From: Psychrobacter immobilis
GTDB taxonomy: Bacteria > Pseudomonadota > Gammaproteobacteria > Pseudomonadales > Moraxellaceae
Assembly: GCF_904846175.1 (NCBI RefSeq)
Contig: NZ_CAJGZM010000001.1
Span: 248,001 to 312,000 of the forward strand
Direction of reading: 5' to 3'
Length of the DNA stretch: 64,000 nt
Below the pieces are notes generated by a model, which saw nothing but the letters and a program-made list of their open reading frames with translations, did not search any database and had not been told where the DNA came from. Shown here one piece after another: positions 46,101 through 56,389 of this stretch (its first letter is position 1; each line of letters starts with the position of its first letter). The translations under genes were made by a program, and so were the position numbers.

Positions 46101-46346
46101 ATGACAACCCCTACTCGCAAACGTAAAAAAGCCGCCCCAAAAACCTTTAAGGCAGCTTATGATATTCTAAAAACCAATGCTGCTGAACTACAGCAACAAG
46201 ACGAGCCGGATATCGATAATCTGATGACCACAGTTGAAGAGTCGATTGCTGCTTATCGCGTTTGCGAAACCCGTATTAATGCGGTACAGCAAGCACTAGA
46301 TGCCGCTTTTGCTGAAGAAGATAACACAGAAAATAGCGATATTTAA
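46101..46346 (+). CDS. xseB: Exodeoxyribonuclease VII small subunit
   Basis: An 81-aa helical protein: a basic start (TRKRKKAAPKTFKAAYDIL), then two helices with DNLMTTVEESIAAYRVCETRI and an acidic end. It matches XseB in length and pattern and follows xseA. AGGAAA precedes the ATG. Its stop is only 6 bp from the convergent pncB stop, with no terminator between. Confidence 0.9.
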   Translation: MTTPTRKRKKAAPKTFKAAYDILKTNAAELQQQDEPDIDNLMTTVEESIAAYRVCETRINAVQQALDAAFAEEDNTENSDI

Positions 46347-46352
46347 AAAATA

Positions 46353-47594
46353 TTATTCAGGTTCATCGACTTCAAATACTTGGCGCAAATAGGCAAGATA
46401 AGTATCGTTATTGATCATGGTCTTGCCTGGGCTGTCTGACAACTTAGCAACTGGCTGGCCATTGCATTCGACCAATTTTAAGACGATATTTATCGGGGTG
46501 ATGCCCATATCATTGGTCAAATTAGTGCCAATGCCAAAGCTGGTTCTTATTTGACCTTTAAAATATTGATGTAGATCCCAAGCCTTATTTAAATCCAAGC
46601 CATCACTAAAGGTTAAAATCTTGGTTCTTGGGTCTATCTTTAATTTTTTATAATGAGCAATGGCCTTATCACCCCAGATATACGGGTCGCCGCTGTCATG
46701 ACGCAGACCATCGAAAAGCTTGGCAAAATATAAATCAAAGTCACGTAAGAACGCGTCCATTCCGACGACATCTGTCAGCGCAATACCCAAATCGCCACGA
46801 TATTCATGCACCCACGCTTCAAGGGCAGCTTTTTGAGAATCACGCAAACGCACATCTAAAGCCTGAAATGCCTGCATAAACTCATGTGCCATGGTGCCGA
46901 TGGGTGTCATTCCGAGTTTTTTTGCTAAATAAACATTTGACGTACCGCTAACAATCTTTGGCTCGGCATTATGTAAAGTCTCAACCACATGCGCTTGCCA
47001 GACTTTAGTAAAGCGTCTACGAGTACCAAAATCAGCCACAATCAATGGCGGTGTATGATTATCATATTTTGCCTGCTCTGTGGCATATTGATGCAATAAT
47101 GCGACTTTTTCGTCAAGTCTACGCTGCCCTTCTTTAATGACACTGGTATTTGATAACGCCCTAAAATACAGCTCATTGACTATCGCTAATACAAACACCT
47201 CAAAGAACATAGCCTGAATCATCGGCCCTTCAATATCGATACATAGGCGACCTTTATCATCGATACTGACGGTGATAAAACGGCGCTTCAGCTTAAACAA
47301 TTCTAGATAATCAACGAAGTCTGAACGCATAAAGCGCAATCCGCGTAAATACTCCAGCTCATCTTCTAAAAATCGCAATTCACATAAGCTATCTAGTTGT
47401 TTTTCTAATGCTTCTTTGATATCTGCCAAAGGATAAAGCGTATCTTCGTTATTACGGCAGCGGAAACGGTAAACCCCATGTGTCTGCGGAAACTGATGCA
47501 GCATGGCTTGTAGCATGGTAAATTTATATAAGTCGTTATCCAGTAACGAGGTAATAATAGGTTCAAAAGCTTTAGAAGTATGAGTAACGGTCAT
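46353..47594 (-). CDS. pncB: Nicotinate phosphoribosyltransferase
   Basis: PncB converts nicotinate and PRPP to nicotinate mononucleotide in NAD salvage, using ATP. The 413-aa protein shows [64 protein letters not shown] (with the phosphorylatable His), [13 protein letters not shown] and [11 protein letters not shown], all standard for the E. coli-type enzyme. AAGG precedes the ATG. It is a single gene between xseB and the msrAB fusion gene. Confidence 0.97.
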   Translation of the reverse strand: MTVTHTSKAFEPIITSLLDNDLYKFTMLQAMLHQFPQTHGVYRFRCRNNEDTLYPLADIKEALEKQLDSLCELRFLEDELEYLRGLRFMRSDFVDYLELFKLKRRFITVSIDDKGRLCIDIEGPMIQAMFFEVFVLAIVNELYFRALSNTSVIKEGQRRLDEKVALLHQYATEQAKYDNHTPPLIVADFGTRRRFTKVWQAHVVETLHNAEPKIVSGTSNVYLAKKLGMTPIGTMAHEFMQAFQALDVRLRDSQKAALEAWVHEYRGDLGIALTDVVGMDAFLRDFDLYFAKLFDGLRHDSGDPYIWGDKAIAHYKKLKIDPRTKILTFSDGLDLNKAWDLHQYFKGQIRTSFGIGTNLTNDMGITPINIVLKLVECNGQPVAKLSDSPGKTMINNDTYLAYLRQVFEVDEPE

Positions 47595-47815
47595 GTTACA
47601 GCCTTAAATACAAAAATGAAAAGCCGCCAAACAAATCCAGCGACGAAATAGGTATCAATAATTATCAAGATGCTAATAATAGAAAACGTTAAGATTTTGA
47701 GTATAACGAAGTTTGTGTCGTTTTTCATAATTCAACGCTTATAACAGCAAAAATACAACGATAATAAACGTATTCATGATGCGGCTATAGCTTATAAATT
47801 TGAAATATCAGCCAT

Positions 47816-47847
47816 AAAAAAAGACGTTAAGCCTATACTTAACGTCT
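47816..47847 (-). terminator. Intrinsic terminator after the msrAB gene
   Basis: Read on the minus strand, AGACGTTAAG and CTTAACGTCT form a perfect 10-bp stem with a 6-nt loop, followed by TTTTTTAT. Confidence 0.92.
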
Positions 47848-47877
47848 CGTCATGAGTTGAATTATCAACATTCATCA

Positions 47878-49722
47878 TTAAGGTTTTGCAGGCTTAACCA
47901 GCTTCACTAATGGCGCATAGCCTGACTGCGGCATCACATCGACTGGAATAAACTGTAAGGCACCGCCATTGATGCAATAGCGCAGGCCGCCACGATCTTT
48001 TGGGCCATCAGGGAATACATGACCCAAATGCGAGTCCGCTACCCGTGAGCGAATCTCAGTACGCACCATATTAAAGGCGGTATCGTCGTGTTGGGTAATA
48101 ACTTGTTTATCAATTGGCTTAGTAAAACTTGGCCAACCACAGCCAGATTGGTATTTATCGGTTGATAGAAATAATGGCTCTCCGCTCACCACATCGACAT
48201 AGATACCGGGTGCAAATAAGTTATCGTATTCATGACTAAAGGCGCGCTCAGTACCAGCATCTTGCGTGATATTGTATTGTGCTTTGGTTAGAGTATTCTT
48301 CAGCGCACCTTTATCAAACCCAGCATAGCGCTTAGGATCCAGGGTCTCAGCGACTGTGCTCACAGGTGCAAGCTTGGTACGTGCGCTGCCCTCAGGCTTA
48401 TCATCGGCGAGGCTTAAATCGACATGACAATAGCCATTTGGATTCTTTGCCAAGTAATCTTGATGATACATCTCAGCCAAATAAAAATTGTCTAGCGGCA
48501 CATTTTCTACCACAACTTTCTGTTTATACTGGCTCTGTACACGTTTGAGAGCAGCATCAATCACCGCTTTGTCTGCCTTATCGGTATAATAAACGCCAGA
48601 TCGATACTGGACACCGCGATCATTGCCTTGTTTGTTTAAGCTGGTTGGATCTATCACGCGCAAGTAGTATTTCAAAATAGTATCGAGATCAGTTTTATCG
48701 GCATCATAGGTTACTTTAACGGCTTCGGCATGACCTGAGCCACGAATCACTTGCTCATAGCTTGGATTGGCTGTATCGCCATTGGCATAGCCTGATACCG
48801 CATCGACGACACCTTCGACGCGCTCCATATAAGCTTCGACGCCCCAGAAACAGCCCCCTGCTAGATAAATTGAGTGCGTATTAATCGCCTTACCTTTATC
48901 GTTATAGTAGACGCCATCTTTTTGCTTGATGGTTTCAATCTTACTATTACTATCTAATGCTTGGGCATTTGCCGGTTTGGCATTACCGGCTTTTAGCTCG
49001 GCAAAGTCATTACCGGCATTTTCAGCAAGGGCATAGGCTTGCTCTGCGGACATATTACCTTTTACCAAATGTACCAAATTGCCTTTTTTATCGAGTATCG
49101 CCCAGCTTGGATACACTTGCACACCAAGCTTATTAATCATCTCGCCTGAAGCGTCAGACAATACTGGCAGCTTAGGATAGTCGGCTTGCACGCCTGCATA
49201 CCAAGTACTGAACTCACCATCGGCTTTTTCATTGAGGTGACCAGGACTGGCAACGGTGACAACGTTCAAACCGGCAAATTTAGGATCGGTACGCCACTCT
49301 TCGGTTTCTGCAAGGGTCCCTAAACATAACGGGCACCAGCTTGCCCAAAATTTAATTAAGGTAGGCTTATTCGGATCAATGACCGCAGCGCCTGTTTTGC
49401 CTAAACCCTTGGTCAATTGCGGCAACGCCTGCATTTGCCCAAGCATGTCAGATGGCAACATATCACGTGAGCTTTTTACACCACTGTTTTGGCTGCTGGC
49501 ATTGCTGTTAGCATTGCTCTTAGAGTTGTTTTCTGCGCTACTCATTTGCCCACAAGCAACCAGAATTCCTGCACTTAGTACCGTCGTTACCCCAAAAGCA
49601 CTAACGTTTTTTAACCAACGCGATGCCGCGCGCGGTGTCTCTGTCGCGAAATCACTAGCGTTGCTGCCCTTATCATAACGATTTTTATTATGAGACTTAT
49701 TATCTTGTTTATCAGGTAGCAT
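47878..49722 (-). CDS. msrAB: PilB-type thioredoxin-MsrA-MsrB fusion, lipoprotein
   Basis: A 614-aa envelope protein repairing methionine sulfoxide. Domains: a ~40-residue cytosolic tail, a hydrophobic segment ending in a lipobox-like LVAC (about residue 57), a thioredoxin-like domain (residues ~95-240, [15 protein letters not shown] with CxxC), MsrA ([20 protein letters not shown], from ~285; catalytic Cys in GGCFW), and MsrB (from ~470; [11 protein letters not shown] and [10 protein letters not shown], catalytic Cys in [10 protein letters not shown]). MsrB has no CxxC zinc site, as in neisserial PilB. The thioredoxin domain probably recycles both reductases with electrons from the inner-membrane Dsb system. 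AAGGAT precedes the ATG. Confidence 0.94.
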   Translation of the reverse strand: MLPDKQDNKSHNKNRYDKGSNASDFATETPRAASRWLKNVSAFGVTTVLSAGILVACGQMSSAENNSKSNANSNASSQNSGVKSSRDMLPSDMLGQMQALPQLTKGLGKTGAAVIDPNKPTLIKFWASWCPLCLGTLAETEEWRTDPKFAGLNVVTVASPGHLNEKADGEFSTWYAGVQADYPKLPVLSDASGEMINKLGVQVYPSWAILDKKGNLVHLVKGNMSAEQAYALAENAGNDFAELKAGNAKPANAQALDSNSKIETIKQKDGVYYNDKGKAINTHSIYLAGGCFWGVEAYMERVEGVVDAVSGYANGDTANPSYEQVIRGSGHAEAVKVTYDADKTDLDTILKYYLRVIDPTSLNKQGNDRGVQYRSGVYYTDKADKAVIDAALKRVQSQYKQKVVVENVPLDNFYLAEMYHQDYLAKNPNGYCHVDLSLADDKPEGSARTKLAPVSTVAETLDPKRYAGFDKGALKNTLTKAQYNITQDAGTERAFSHEYDNLFAPGIYVDVVSGEPLFLSTDKYQSGCGWPSFTKPIDKQVITQHDDTAFNMVRTEIRSRVADSHLGHVFPDGPKDRGGLRYCINGGALQFIPVDVMPQSGYAPLVKLVKPAKP

Positions 49723-50154
49723 GGTGGATCCTTTTTACGAAGTCTTGCGAGCAGACGCTTAATATTTAATGGTCATTAAGAGTATTCAAAAGCAATTAAG
49801 CAGAATGAATGCTTGTGAAAATAAATAAATTGACAGGTATAGGTAAATTAAAAGAATGGTAACTGCATTAGACTATCTTAATAGTATACATCGCTAGTGG
49901 AGTTTACTTTAATAGTAAATAAGGGGTTGCTACACTTTTTTAACAACGTAGCAAGAGTAGTGATATAGAGAAGTAAGTACAAAGAAATGATGCGGACAAT
50001 TATTAATGCTTAGTCGTGTTTATATGAGGATGAAATAATGAAAAATCAATATTACCAAGTCAATCAATTACTTAATAGTGAGTTTTATCGTTAATATTAA
50101 TTGGCATACGCCAATCAATGTATTGATATCAATGAGATTAAAAATATAACTGAA
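49723..50154. other. AT-rich spacer between msrAB and the osmoprotectant operon
   Basis: It contains the msrAB promoter, an 18-codon ORF with a good ribosome-binding site (50038-50094) and, beyond it, a perfect ATTGGC/GCCAAT hairpin (50100-50115) and a 12-bp palindrome ATTGATATCAAT (50122-50133). No larger gene is seen. Confidence 0.4.
50038..50094 (+). CDS. Possible 18-residue peptide
   Basis: MKNQYYQVNQLLNSEFYR is preceded by AGGATG-like AGGA seven nt before the ATG. There is no gene downstream on this strand for it to lead into. It could be a chance ORF; the hairpin just after it might be an end signal, but there is no T-tract. Confidence 0.2.
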   Translation: MKNQYYQVNQLLNSEFYR

Positions 50155-51078
50155 TTAACTTTTAGCGCTCATAAATTGCGCAACATAATCATCAGCGGGA
50201 TTGTGGCGTAACTCACTTGCACTACCGGTTTGTACCAGACGCCCACCATTCAAAATACTGATACGCTGACCAACTTTGACTGCCTCATCGATATCATGGG
50301 TAATAAAGACAATGGTTTTATTAAGACGCTCTTGTAAATCAAGCAATTGATCTTGCAGCTGCGCGCGAATAAGTGGATCGAGTGCGGAGAATGCCTCATC
50401 CATCAGTAAGATTGGATTGTCGGTTGCCAACGCGCGCGCCAGTCCGACCCGCTGCTGCATACCGCCGGACAATTCATCAGGATAGCTGTGTTCTAGATTG
50501 GGCAGCCCAACTTCATTGAGCCAATAACTTGCAACGTCATGGCGCTCCTTAGTACTCATTTTACGCACACGTAAACCGTAAGCGACGTTTTGCATCACCG
50601 TCATATGTGGCACCAAACCAAAATGCTGAAACACCATGCTGACGGTCTGCTGGCGATAATGCTGTAGCTCTTTATCATTCAGCTCTAAAATATTGATAGC
50701 AGAAGATTTTCCGTTTCCATTCGGTAATTCCTTTCTACTTACAGACATTGAGGTAGAAGGTGTTTCTGTCGCTGATTCTTTCGCGTTAATAGCCGTATCC
50801 ACCCAAATTTTACCGCTAGTTGGATCAATCAAACGATTGATATGGCGTATCAAGGTTGATTTACCAGAGCCTGATAAGCCCATAATACAATGCAGCTCGC
50901 CCGCTTTAATGCTTAAATTAATATCGTACAGCCCCACCGAATAGCCGGTCTGCTTTTTGACGGCAATACTGTCCATACCTTCTGCTAATAACGCCAAAGC
51001 CGACTTCGCTTGCGAGCTATTGGCATTATAAATCTTACTAATATTTTCTAATTGAATATGGTTCATTGTTGTTCTCAT
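50155..51078 (-). CDS. Glycine-betaine/proline ABC transporter ATP-binding protein (OpuAA/ProV-like)
   Basis: A ~307-aa ATPase. Walker A is in GLSGSGKSTLIRHINRLI, the signature motif is DELSGGMQQRVGLARAL, Walker B is ILLMDEAFSALDPLIR, and the switch His is in VFITHDIDEAVKVG. The sequence from IAVKKQTGYSVGLYDINLSI matches the extended N-terminus of OpuAA/ProV. A polar insertion of ~35 residues sits between the Walker A region and NDKELQHYRQQTVSMVFQH. The C-terminal CBS pair of E. coli ProV is absent. The start may be the ATG at 51066 (MNHIQL), which has GAGAA upstream. The SBP-permease fusion gene precedes it by 22 bp. Confidence 0.9.
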   Translation of the reverse strand: MRTTMNHIQLENISKIYNANSSQAKSALALLAEGMDSIAVKKQTGYSVGLYDINLSIKAGELHCIMGLSGSGKSTLIRHINRLIDPTSGKIWVDTAINAKESATETPSTSMSVSRKELPNGNGKSSAINILELNDKELQHYRQQTVSMVFQHFGLVPHMTVMQNVAYGLRVRKMSTKERHDVASYWLNEVGLPNLEHSYPDELSGGMQQRVGLARALATDNPILLMDEAFSALDPLIRAQLQDQLLDLQERLNKTIVFITHDIDEAVKVGQRISILNGGRLVQTGSASELRHNPADDYVAQFMSAKS

Positions 51079-51100
51079 TTTTTGTTTTTATGATTCATAA

Positions 51101-53062
51101 TTAACCAATCGGGCGTCTGCCTGCATCAATGGTTTTTTGCCGCGCGCGTTTCCCTTGACCAAAGGCTTGCGTGATACGGTCAATAATGATGGCGACGATA
51201 ACAATAGCAGTACCGGCTTGTAAACCTTGACCGATATTGAGGGTTTGAATCGATTGCAAAACATCTTCACCAAGACCGGGGGCACCAATCATAGAAGCTA
51301 GTACCACCATAGACAGCGACATCATTACCGCTTGGTTAATACCCGCCATGATACTAGGCAGCGCTTGCGGCAATTTAATCCAAATAAGCAGTTGCAGATG
51401 AGTGCTACCAAATGAGCGCCCTGCTTCAACCATTTCATGATTGACTTGGGTAATGCCCAAAGTGGTCAAACGAATCAGCGGCGGTAAGGCATAAATAATG
51501 GTAGCGAATAGCGCGGGCACTTTACCAATCCCAAATAACATAAGCACTGGTATTAAATAGACAAAGCTTGGCATAGTCTGCATCACATCTAGTATCGGCG
51601 TCACAATCTTGCGAAGGATTTTACTACCCGACATAGCAATGCCAATGGGAATACCAATCACGACCGTGACCAATACTGATACAATGAGCAGCGCAAAGGT
51701 ATCAATCAACGCGCCCCATAGTCCAAACGCGCCAATTAAAAATAATCCTACGCCGCATGCCAGCGCAAACCATATTTTACGGACACCAAACCATGCTAAG
51801 ACGGTCACCAGCGCAATGACTAGCCATGGTGGCATAAACGTTAAAAATCGTTCAATGGGCAACAATAAATAAGTCAAGGCGGCGCTACTGATACCACGGA
51901 AAACATTACCATAGTTTCTAACCACAGTTGCTAAAGCCTTGTTGAGCGAGGTTTCAAGCGACCAAGAAGGAAAGCTTGAAGATAAGCCGAATAAATTGGC
52001 CGTATTGTTATTTTTTAATGTATCTGACGCAGGGTTATTTGATAAAACGCCACCATTGAGATTAATGCCAAGCTTCACTGCCATAGTATCTGCCGCTTCT
52101 GGCGTCATCCACGTCTGCCAAATATCCGCATTATTACGTAAAAACACCAGCGCCTGTTCATCACCGCTACGCTTGCTTTCACTCATCTCTAAAATAGCGC
52201 CGTTAAGCTGGTCAGGGGTAAATTTAACTTGTTTAAAAAAATTGCTCAGTTCAGGATTAGACTGCATAAAAGGCGTAGATACTGCAATACTTAGCGGAGA
52301 AACAGGAAAGCCCGAGATACAGTCAGAGGTGCCATCAGCGAGTAATAAATCTTGCCAACAGGCATCATCGTGCGCGGGGAATTCTAATGGCGCAAAGTCG
52401 TATTTTGCCATGAGACCAGTCGGTTGCCAGTAATAAAATAATAAGGGTTTATGCTGTTCAAAAGCAGAGGATATTTCGGCATCGAGCGCGGCGCCTGTAC
52501 CGGGATGAACACTGTTAAAGGTCTTATCTAAACCGGTATTTTTTAACAAACGCTTATTAAAAATCTCACACGCCCACCCTGCTGGACAATTCATAAAGCG
52601 CGACTTACGCGGGTCTTCAGGATCCTTAAATAGCTCAGCATATTTGGGCAAGTCTTGATAACGACGTAGACCTGGATTTTCTTCTAAGACATATTTGGGC
52701 ACATACCAACCTTGGGTCGCACCGCCCTCAAGCGTGTCGCCAATGATTGCCACCTTTTTGTCCTCGATAGCTTGCTCTAAAATCGGCGAGCGCCCTATCC
52801 ACTGCTCACCGATGACTTGGATATCATTTTGCAGCAGCGCATTTTCAAGCGCCGGACCTGCGCCCGGCACCTCAGTCACTTGACAGCCATAGCCATTTTC
52901 AGTGATATATTTTAATACCCCAGTGGTAAACTGCCCACTCTCCCACGTGAGCGCGCCAAATTTAATCGGCGCATCACAACTTGATACAACAGCAGCGGAT
53001 ACTGGTAAAGATAGTATGAGCGAGCTTATTAATAATAAGCTAAAGGCAATCCATTGGCGCAC
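51101..53062 (-). CDS. Glycine-betaine transporter: fused substrate-binding and permease protein
   Basis: A 653-aa fusion. After a signal peptide (AFSLLLISSLILSLPVSA), residues ~25-330 form an OpuAC/ProX-type binding domain (FGALTWESGQFTTGVL, then VIGEQWIGRSP and LLFYYWQPTG; aromatic residues suit a quaternary-amine cage). From ~375 a ProW-type permease follows, with VIGIPIGIAM, MQTMPSFVYLIPVLMLFGIG and the EAGRSFG coupling loop. In most bacteria these are separate proteins; Lactococcus OpuABC fuses them in the opposite order. An N-terminal fused binding domain is rarer. With the ATPase 22 bp downstream it gives a complete importer for betaine or related osmoprotectants. Confidence 0.92.
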   Translation of the reverse strand: MRQWIAFSLLLISSLILSLPVSAAVVSSCDAPIKFGALTWESGQFTTGVLKYITENGYGCQVTEVPGAGPALENALLQNDIQVIGEQWIGRSPILEQAIEDKKVAIIGDTLEGGATQGWYVPKYVLEENPGLRRYQDLPKYAELFKDPEDPRKSRFMNCPAGWACEIFNKRLLKNTGLDKTFNSVHPGTGAALDAEISSAFEQHKPLLFYYWQPTGLMAKYDFAPLEFPAHDDACWQDLLLADGTSDCISGFPVSPLSIAVSTPFMQSNPELSNFFKQVKFTPDQLNGAILEMSESKRSGDEQALVFLRNNADIWQTWMTPEAADTMAVKLGINLNGGVLSNNPASDTLKNNNTANLFGLSSSFPSWSLETSLNKALATVVRNYGNVFRGISSAALTYLLLPIERFLTFMPPWLVIALVTVLAWFGVRKIWFALACGVGLFLIGAFGLWGALIDTFALLIVSVLVTVVIGIPIGIAMSGSKILRKIVTPILDVMQTMPSFVYLIPVLMLFGIGKVPALFATIIYALPPLIRLTTLGITQVNHEMVEAGRSFGSTHLQLLIWIKLPQALPSIMAGINQAVMMSLSMVVLASMIGAPGLGEDVLQSIQTLNIGQGLQAGTAIVIVAIIIDRITQAFGQGKRARQKTIDAGRRPIG

Positions 53063-53342
53063 GGCAGATCCTATTTATCGTTATTATTCTTAAGTTTAGT
53101 AAAGCGTATTTTTGCACGCAAAGTCTATTGTTTATTATTAAATTATTTGTTTATAGAGCGCCTAACATTAACTATAGATTTGATTAGACGCTCTACAAAG
53201 TGTAGCGATTTATAGACAAGATGACAAATGCTCATTAATTTTAATTGTTTATTTTTAACTTCTTATTCGAATGACTTTTTTTGAATGAGTTTTCTTAAAT
53301 AATCAGCTTTTAATAACTTGTTTTGAATAACGAGTTTTTAGG
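53063..53342. other. Spacer upstream of the osmoprotectant operon
   Basis: AT-rich, with short imperfect TTTTGAAT-A/G-GAGTTTT words. It must hold the promoter of the betaine transporter operon. No gene is seen. Confidence 0.4.
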
Positions 53343-53380
53343 TAAAAAATAGCACCTACCTGAGTAGATGCTATTTTTTA
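53343..53380 (-). terminator. Intrinsic terminator after the aldehyde dehydrogenase gene
   Basis: Stem AAAAAATAGCACCTAC with GTAGATGCTATTTTTT (one mismatch), T-tracts on both strands. It ends the minus-strand dehydrogenase transcript, which stops at 53411. Confidence 0.88.
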
Positions 53381-53410
53381 TAACGCTGCTTATTTATTTG
53401 GAGCGTATTG

Positions 53411-54883
53411 TTATTTTAAAAACAGCGCCATGGCCTTTTTAAACAAGCCACCGTATGGCGGTAGTAAGATATTAAGACCATTCAACTTCGATTGTACAAA
53501 CACCGGCTTCATATGACTAAGACGCTCAAAGCCAGCTTTACCGTGATAAGCACCCGTACCTGAGTGTCCAACACCGCCAAACGGCAAATCATGCTGCGCC
53601 ACATGCATAATGACTTCATTGATACACAAGCCACCCGATACCGTGTTATTACGCACCTGATCTATCTCGCTACTGTTGTCACCAAAGACATAGAGTGCCA
53701 ACGGGCGTGGACGCTCATTGATAAAATCAATAGCGTCATCAAGGGTGTCATAGTGCATCAGCGGTAAAATCGGCGCAAAAATCTCGTTTTGCATCACATC
53801 GCTACCAGGCGCAGGCTCACTGACAATTACTGGTGGCATCAAGCGGCTGTCGATATCAGCAGCCGTATCAGTCAGCTGATGAATATTCTCGCCTGCTAAA
53901 CCATCAAGATAGCCTTTTACGCGTTTAAACTGCTCGCCGTTAATGATGTGCGAGTAGTCAGGATTGTCTTGAATATTGGGATAGTGTTTTTCCATCCACT
54001 CTTTTGCCAGACGAATAAACTCTTTATGATATTGACGCTGCAGCAGTACATAATCAGGCGCAATACAGGTCTGACCTGCGTTAAGGGTTTTGCCCATCAT
54101 GACGCGATTAACGGCGTTTTCTAAGTTTGCACCTTCTAAAACAACAACCGGCGACTTACCACCAAGCTCAAGGGTGACTGGCGTTAAGTTCGGTGCCGCT
54201 GCCGCCATAACCTTTTTGCCGACCGCGGTCGAGCCGGTGTACAATAAATGGTCAAAAGGCAGTTTACTAAAGGCTTCGGCAATCCCAACTTCGCCAATGA
54301 CCACAGAAACCATATCCGGTGAAAAATAACGTGAAATAGTCTCAGCAAAGGTTTGAGCAAATTGCGGTGCGGCCTCGCTCATTTTAACCATAATGCGATT
54401 GCCCGCTGCCAACGCATCAATCATTGGTCCCACTGCTAAAAATAGCGGGTAATTCCAAGGCACCATAATACCGACTACGCCAAGCGGCTGCGGTTGAATC
54501 TCATTATGAGCCGGCATATAAAGCGCTGAAATCGATACACGCTGCGGCTTCATCCATTTCTTACCATTCTTTTTGGCATGACTAATACCAGTAAAGCTTG
54601 GAAATAGCTCAGCAAACTGAGTTTCGGACTCACTGCGATAACCAAAATCGGCGCTAATCGCTTTGGCAAGTAATTCTTGAGTGTCGCTCAGCATCACCTC
54701 TAAATTATCAAGTTGATTTTCACGCGTGGCCCAATCATTGATAGGTTGCGTGCGGCTCAGTTTTTGCAGACGCGAAAATTGCGCCTGCATATCAGCGACG
54801 CTCTTAATGATACTAAGGGATTCATGTGCATCATTGGAGACTTGGTCGTTTTGAAACGCAGTCGTTTGATTATTATCAGTCAT
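53411..54883 (-). CDS. Coniferyl-aldehyde-dehydrogenase-type aldehyde dehydrogenase
   Basis: A 490-aa NAD(P)-dependent aldehyde dehydrogenase. The catalytic Cys is in NAGQTCIAPDYVLL, the general-base Glu in VTLELGGKSPVVV, and the nucleotide-binding glycine in LYTGSTAVGKKVM. Features such as PWNYPLFLAVGPMIDALAAGNRIMVKMSE, the absence of an N-terminal signal and the C-terminal ending YGGLFKKAMALFLK are typical of the coniferyl aldehyde dehydrogenase (CALDH) branch, which is often annotated that way even where lignin breakdown is not expected; general aldehyde detoxification is more likely. AAGGAAG precedes the ATG. Confidence 0.88.
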   Translation of the reverse strand: MTDNNQTTAFQNDQVSNDAHESLSIIKSVADMQAQFSRLQKLSRTQPINDWATRENQLDNLEVMLSDTQELLAKAISADFGYRSESETQFAELFPSFTGISHAKKNGKKWMKPQRVSISALYMPAHNEIQPQPLGVVGIMVPWNYPLFLAVGPMIDALAAGNRIMVKMSEAAPQFAQTFAETISRYFSPDMVSVVIGEVGIAEAFSKLPFDHLLYTGSTAVGKKVMAAAAPNLTPVTLELGGKSPVVVLEGANLENAVNRVMMGKTLNAGQTCIAPDYVLLQRQYHKEFIRLAKEWMEKHYPNIQDNPDYSHIINGEQFKRVKGYLDGLAGENIHQLTDTAADIDSRLMPPVIVSEPAPGSDVMQNEIFAPILPLMHYDTLDDAIDFINERPRPLALYVFGDNSSEIDQVRNNTVSGGLCINEVIMHVAQHDLPFGGVGHSGTGAYHGKAGFERLSHMKPVFVQSKLNGLNILLPPYGGLFKKAMALFLK

Positions 54884-55304
54884 TTATCTTCCTTGTCATA
54901 GGCGTTAGAGTCGGCACGCTATCATAGATTTAAGACTCTGAATGTATGGTCGTTAAAATAAGCAGTCACTAAAAAACTGCCATTAAAATTAGCATTCGCT
55001 AAAATAAAAAAGCGCATGAGATTCCATTCAATGCGGCTTAACACTATTTTATTCAATGCCGTTTAATGTAGCGCATTGACCAATGAATGAACAGCACCTT
55101 TGATTGACTACTGGGTTTGTATGAAATACGTGTCAGCTAAGGCTTATATTGCAGCAATTTATCAGCATTTTTATCAAAGCTGTATAAATTAACCCATAGC
55201 ACAAATGATAAAATTTAGATTTGGGCACAAATGCTAAAACTGCTACACTAAATCTCAATATTGAACACCCTTTTTAATAACAAAACCATAAGACAATCAT
55301 TCTC
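54884..55304. other. Divergent spacer, aldehyde dehydrogenase / lipB
   Basis: No gene is seen. A near-duplicate word, TTCAATGCGGCTTAA and TTCAATGCCGTTTAA, lies around 55027-55066. Promoters for both directions must be here. Confidence 0.4.
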
Positions 55305-56168
55305 ATGCAAAATTCCGCGCAACCTCTCAATGATATGTTGGTCAGCAAAACGCTTTCAGCTGCCGATTACGTACCCACCCTTGATGCCATGCTGTCACGC
55401 ACATTGGCGCGTATCGCCCTCAAAAAAGAGCAAGGTCTGCGTACCCCTGACGAGCTATGGTTGGTCGATCATAATGATGTCTATACGCTTGGACAAGCCG
55501 GTAAAGAAGAGCATATCCTGCAACGTACCAATACCCCTATTATCAAGACCGACCGCGGGGGTCAGGTGACGTGGCACGGTCATGGGCAGCTGGTTATCTA
55601 TTGGTTGTTTGATTTGGAAAGTCTAGGTTGGAGTGTGCGTAACATGGTATCGCACGCCGAGCAAGCGATTGAAGATGTGATCAATGACTGCTTAAAAAGC
55701 CACGCATCTAACAACAATACTATCAGCGCCCATGCGCGCCGTGATGCGCCCGGTGTTTATTTATATAGCCATATCAATACTACTATCAACGAGAACTATC
55801 AACCACTCTCTCACACACTTCCTGATGACGCCATTATGCTAGGCAAAATTGCTTCTCTTGGTTTTAAAATCAAGCATGGTTTTAGTTATCATGGGGTCGC
55901 AATTAATTTAGATTGTGATTTATCGGCCTTTAATGCGATTAATCCCTGCGGCTATGCTGGGATGCAAATGCTACGATTGGCTGACTTTGTTGCCATGAAT
56001 GAGCAAACGCGCGCGCAGTCAGCTGAAAAATCTCTTCAGCCAATTGCAAACCCACTTCAGCTAACATCTAACGCTTTAAGCTATGAACAAGTGACCCAAA
56101 AGCTTATCGATAATATTGCTAAGCGCCATGCTGGACATATCCAATTACGTGCGCTCGCCCCAAAGTAA
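55305..56168 (+). CDS. lipB: Octanoyltransferase LipB
   Basis: LipB transfers octanoyl from acyl-carrier protein to lipoyl domains, the first step of protein lipoylation. Motifs: ELWLVDHNDVYTLGQAGKEEH, TDRGGQVTWHGHGQLVIYWL (conserved RGG-x-T-x-HGPGQ-like), ARRDAPGVYL, IASLGFKIKHGFSYHGVAINL (catalytic Lys region) and INPCGYAGMQM (catalytic Cys region). At 287 aa it is longer than E. coli LipB (213) owing to N-terminal and internal insertions. lipA is not next to it. Start ATG at 55305 has only a weak ribosome-binding site. Confidence 0.95.
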   Translation: MQNSAQPLNDMLVSKTLSAADYVPTLDAMLSRTLARIALKKEQGLRTPDELWLVDHNDVYTLGQAGKEEHILQRTNTPIIKTDRGGQVTWHGHGQLVIYWLFDLESLGWSVRNMVSHAEQAIEDVINDCLKSHASNNNTISAHARRDAPGVYLYSHINTTINENYQPLSHTLPDDAIMLGKIASLGFKIKHGFSYHGVAINLDCDLSAFNAINPCGYAGMQMLRLADFVAMNEQTRAQSAEKSLQPIANPLQLTSNALSYEQVTQKLIDNIAKRHAGHIQLRALAPK

Positions 56169-56389
56169 TTTTTTGAGTCTTGCTTATACATTTTTTTTCA
56201 ATACAGTTTTTGCATAATCCTTTTTTGCATAATATCGTGCACGCTTAGACTTAAGCATTTTGAGAAAATTTGAGTCAAAGTTGTTATAATCGCAGGCGGT
56301 ACAAATTGGGCGCAGCAATAACCTTAGCGCGCCAACATTTAACCCTTTATCACTGAAGCATTCATAACAAAAGCACATTGGAGCAATTT

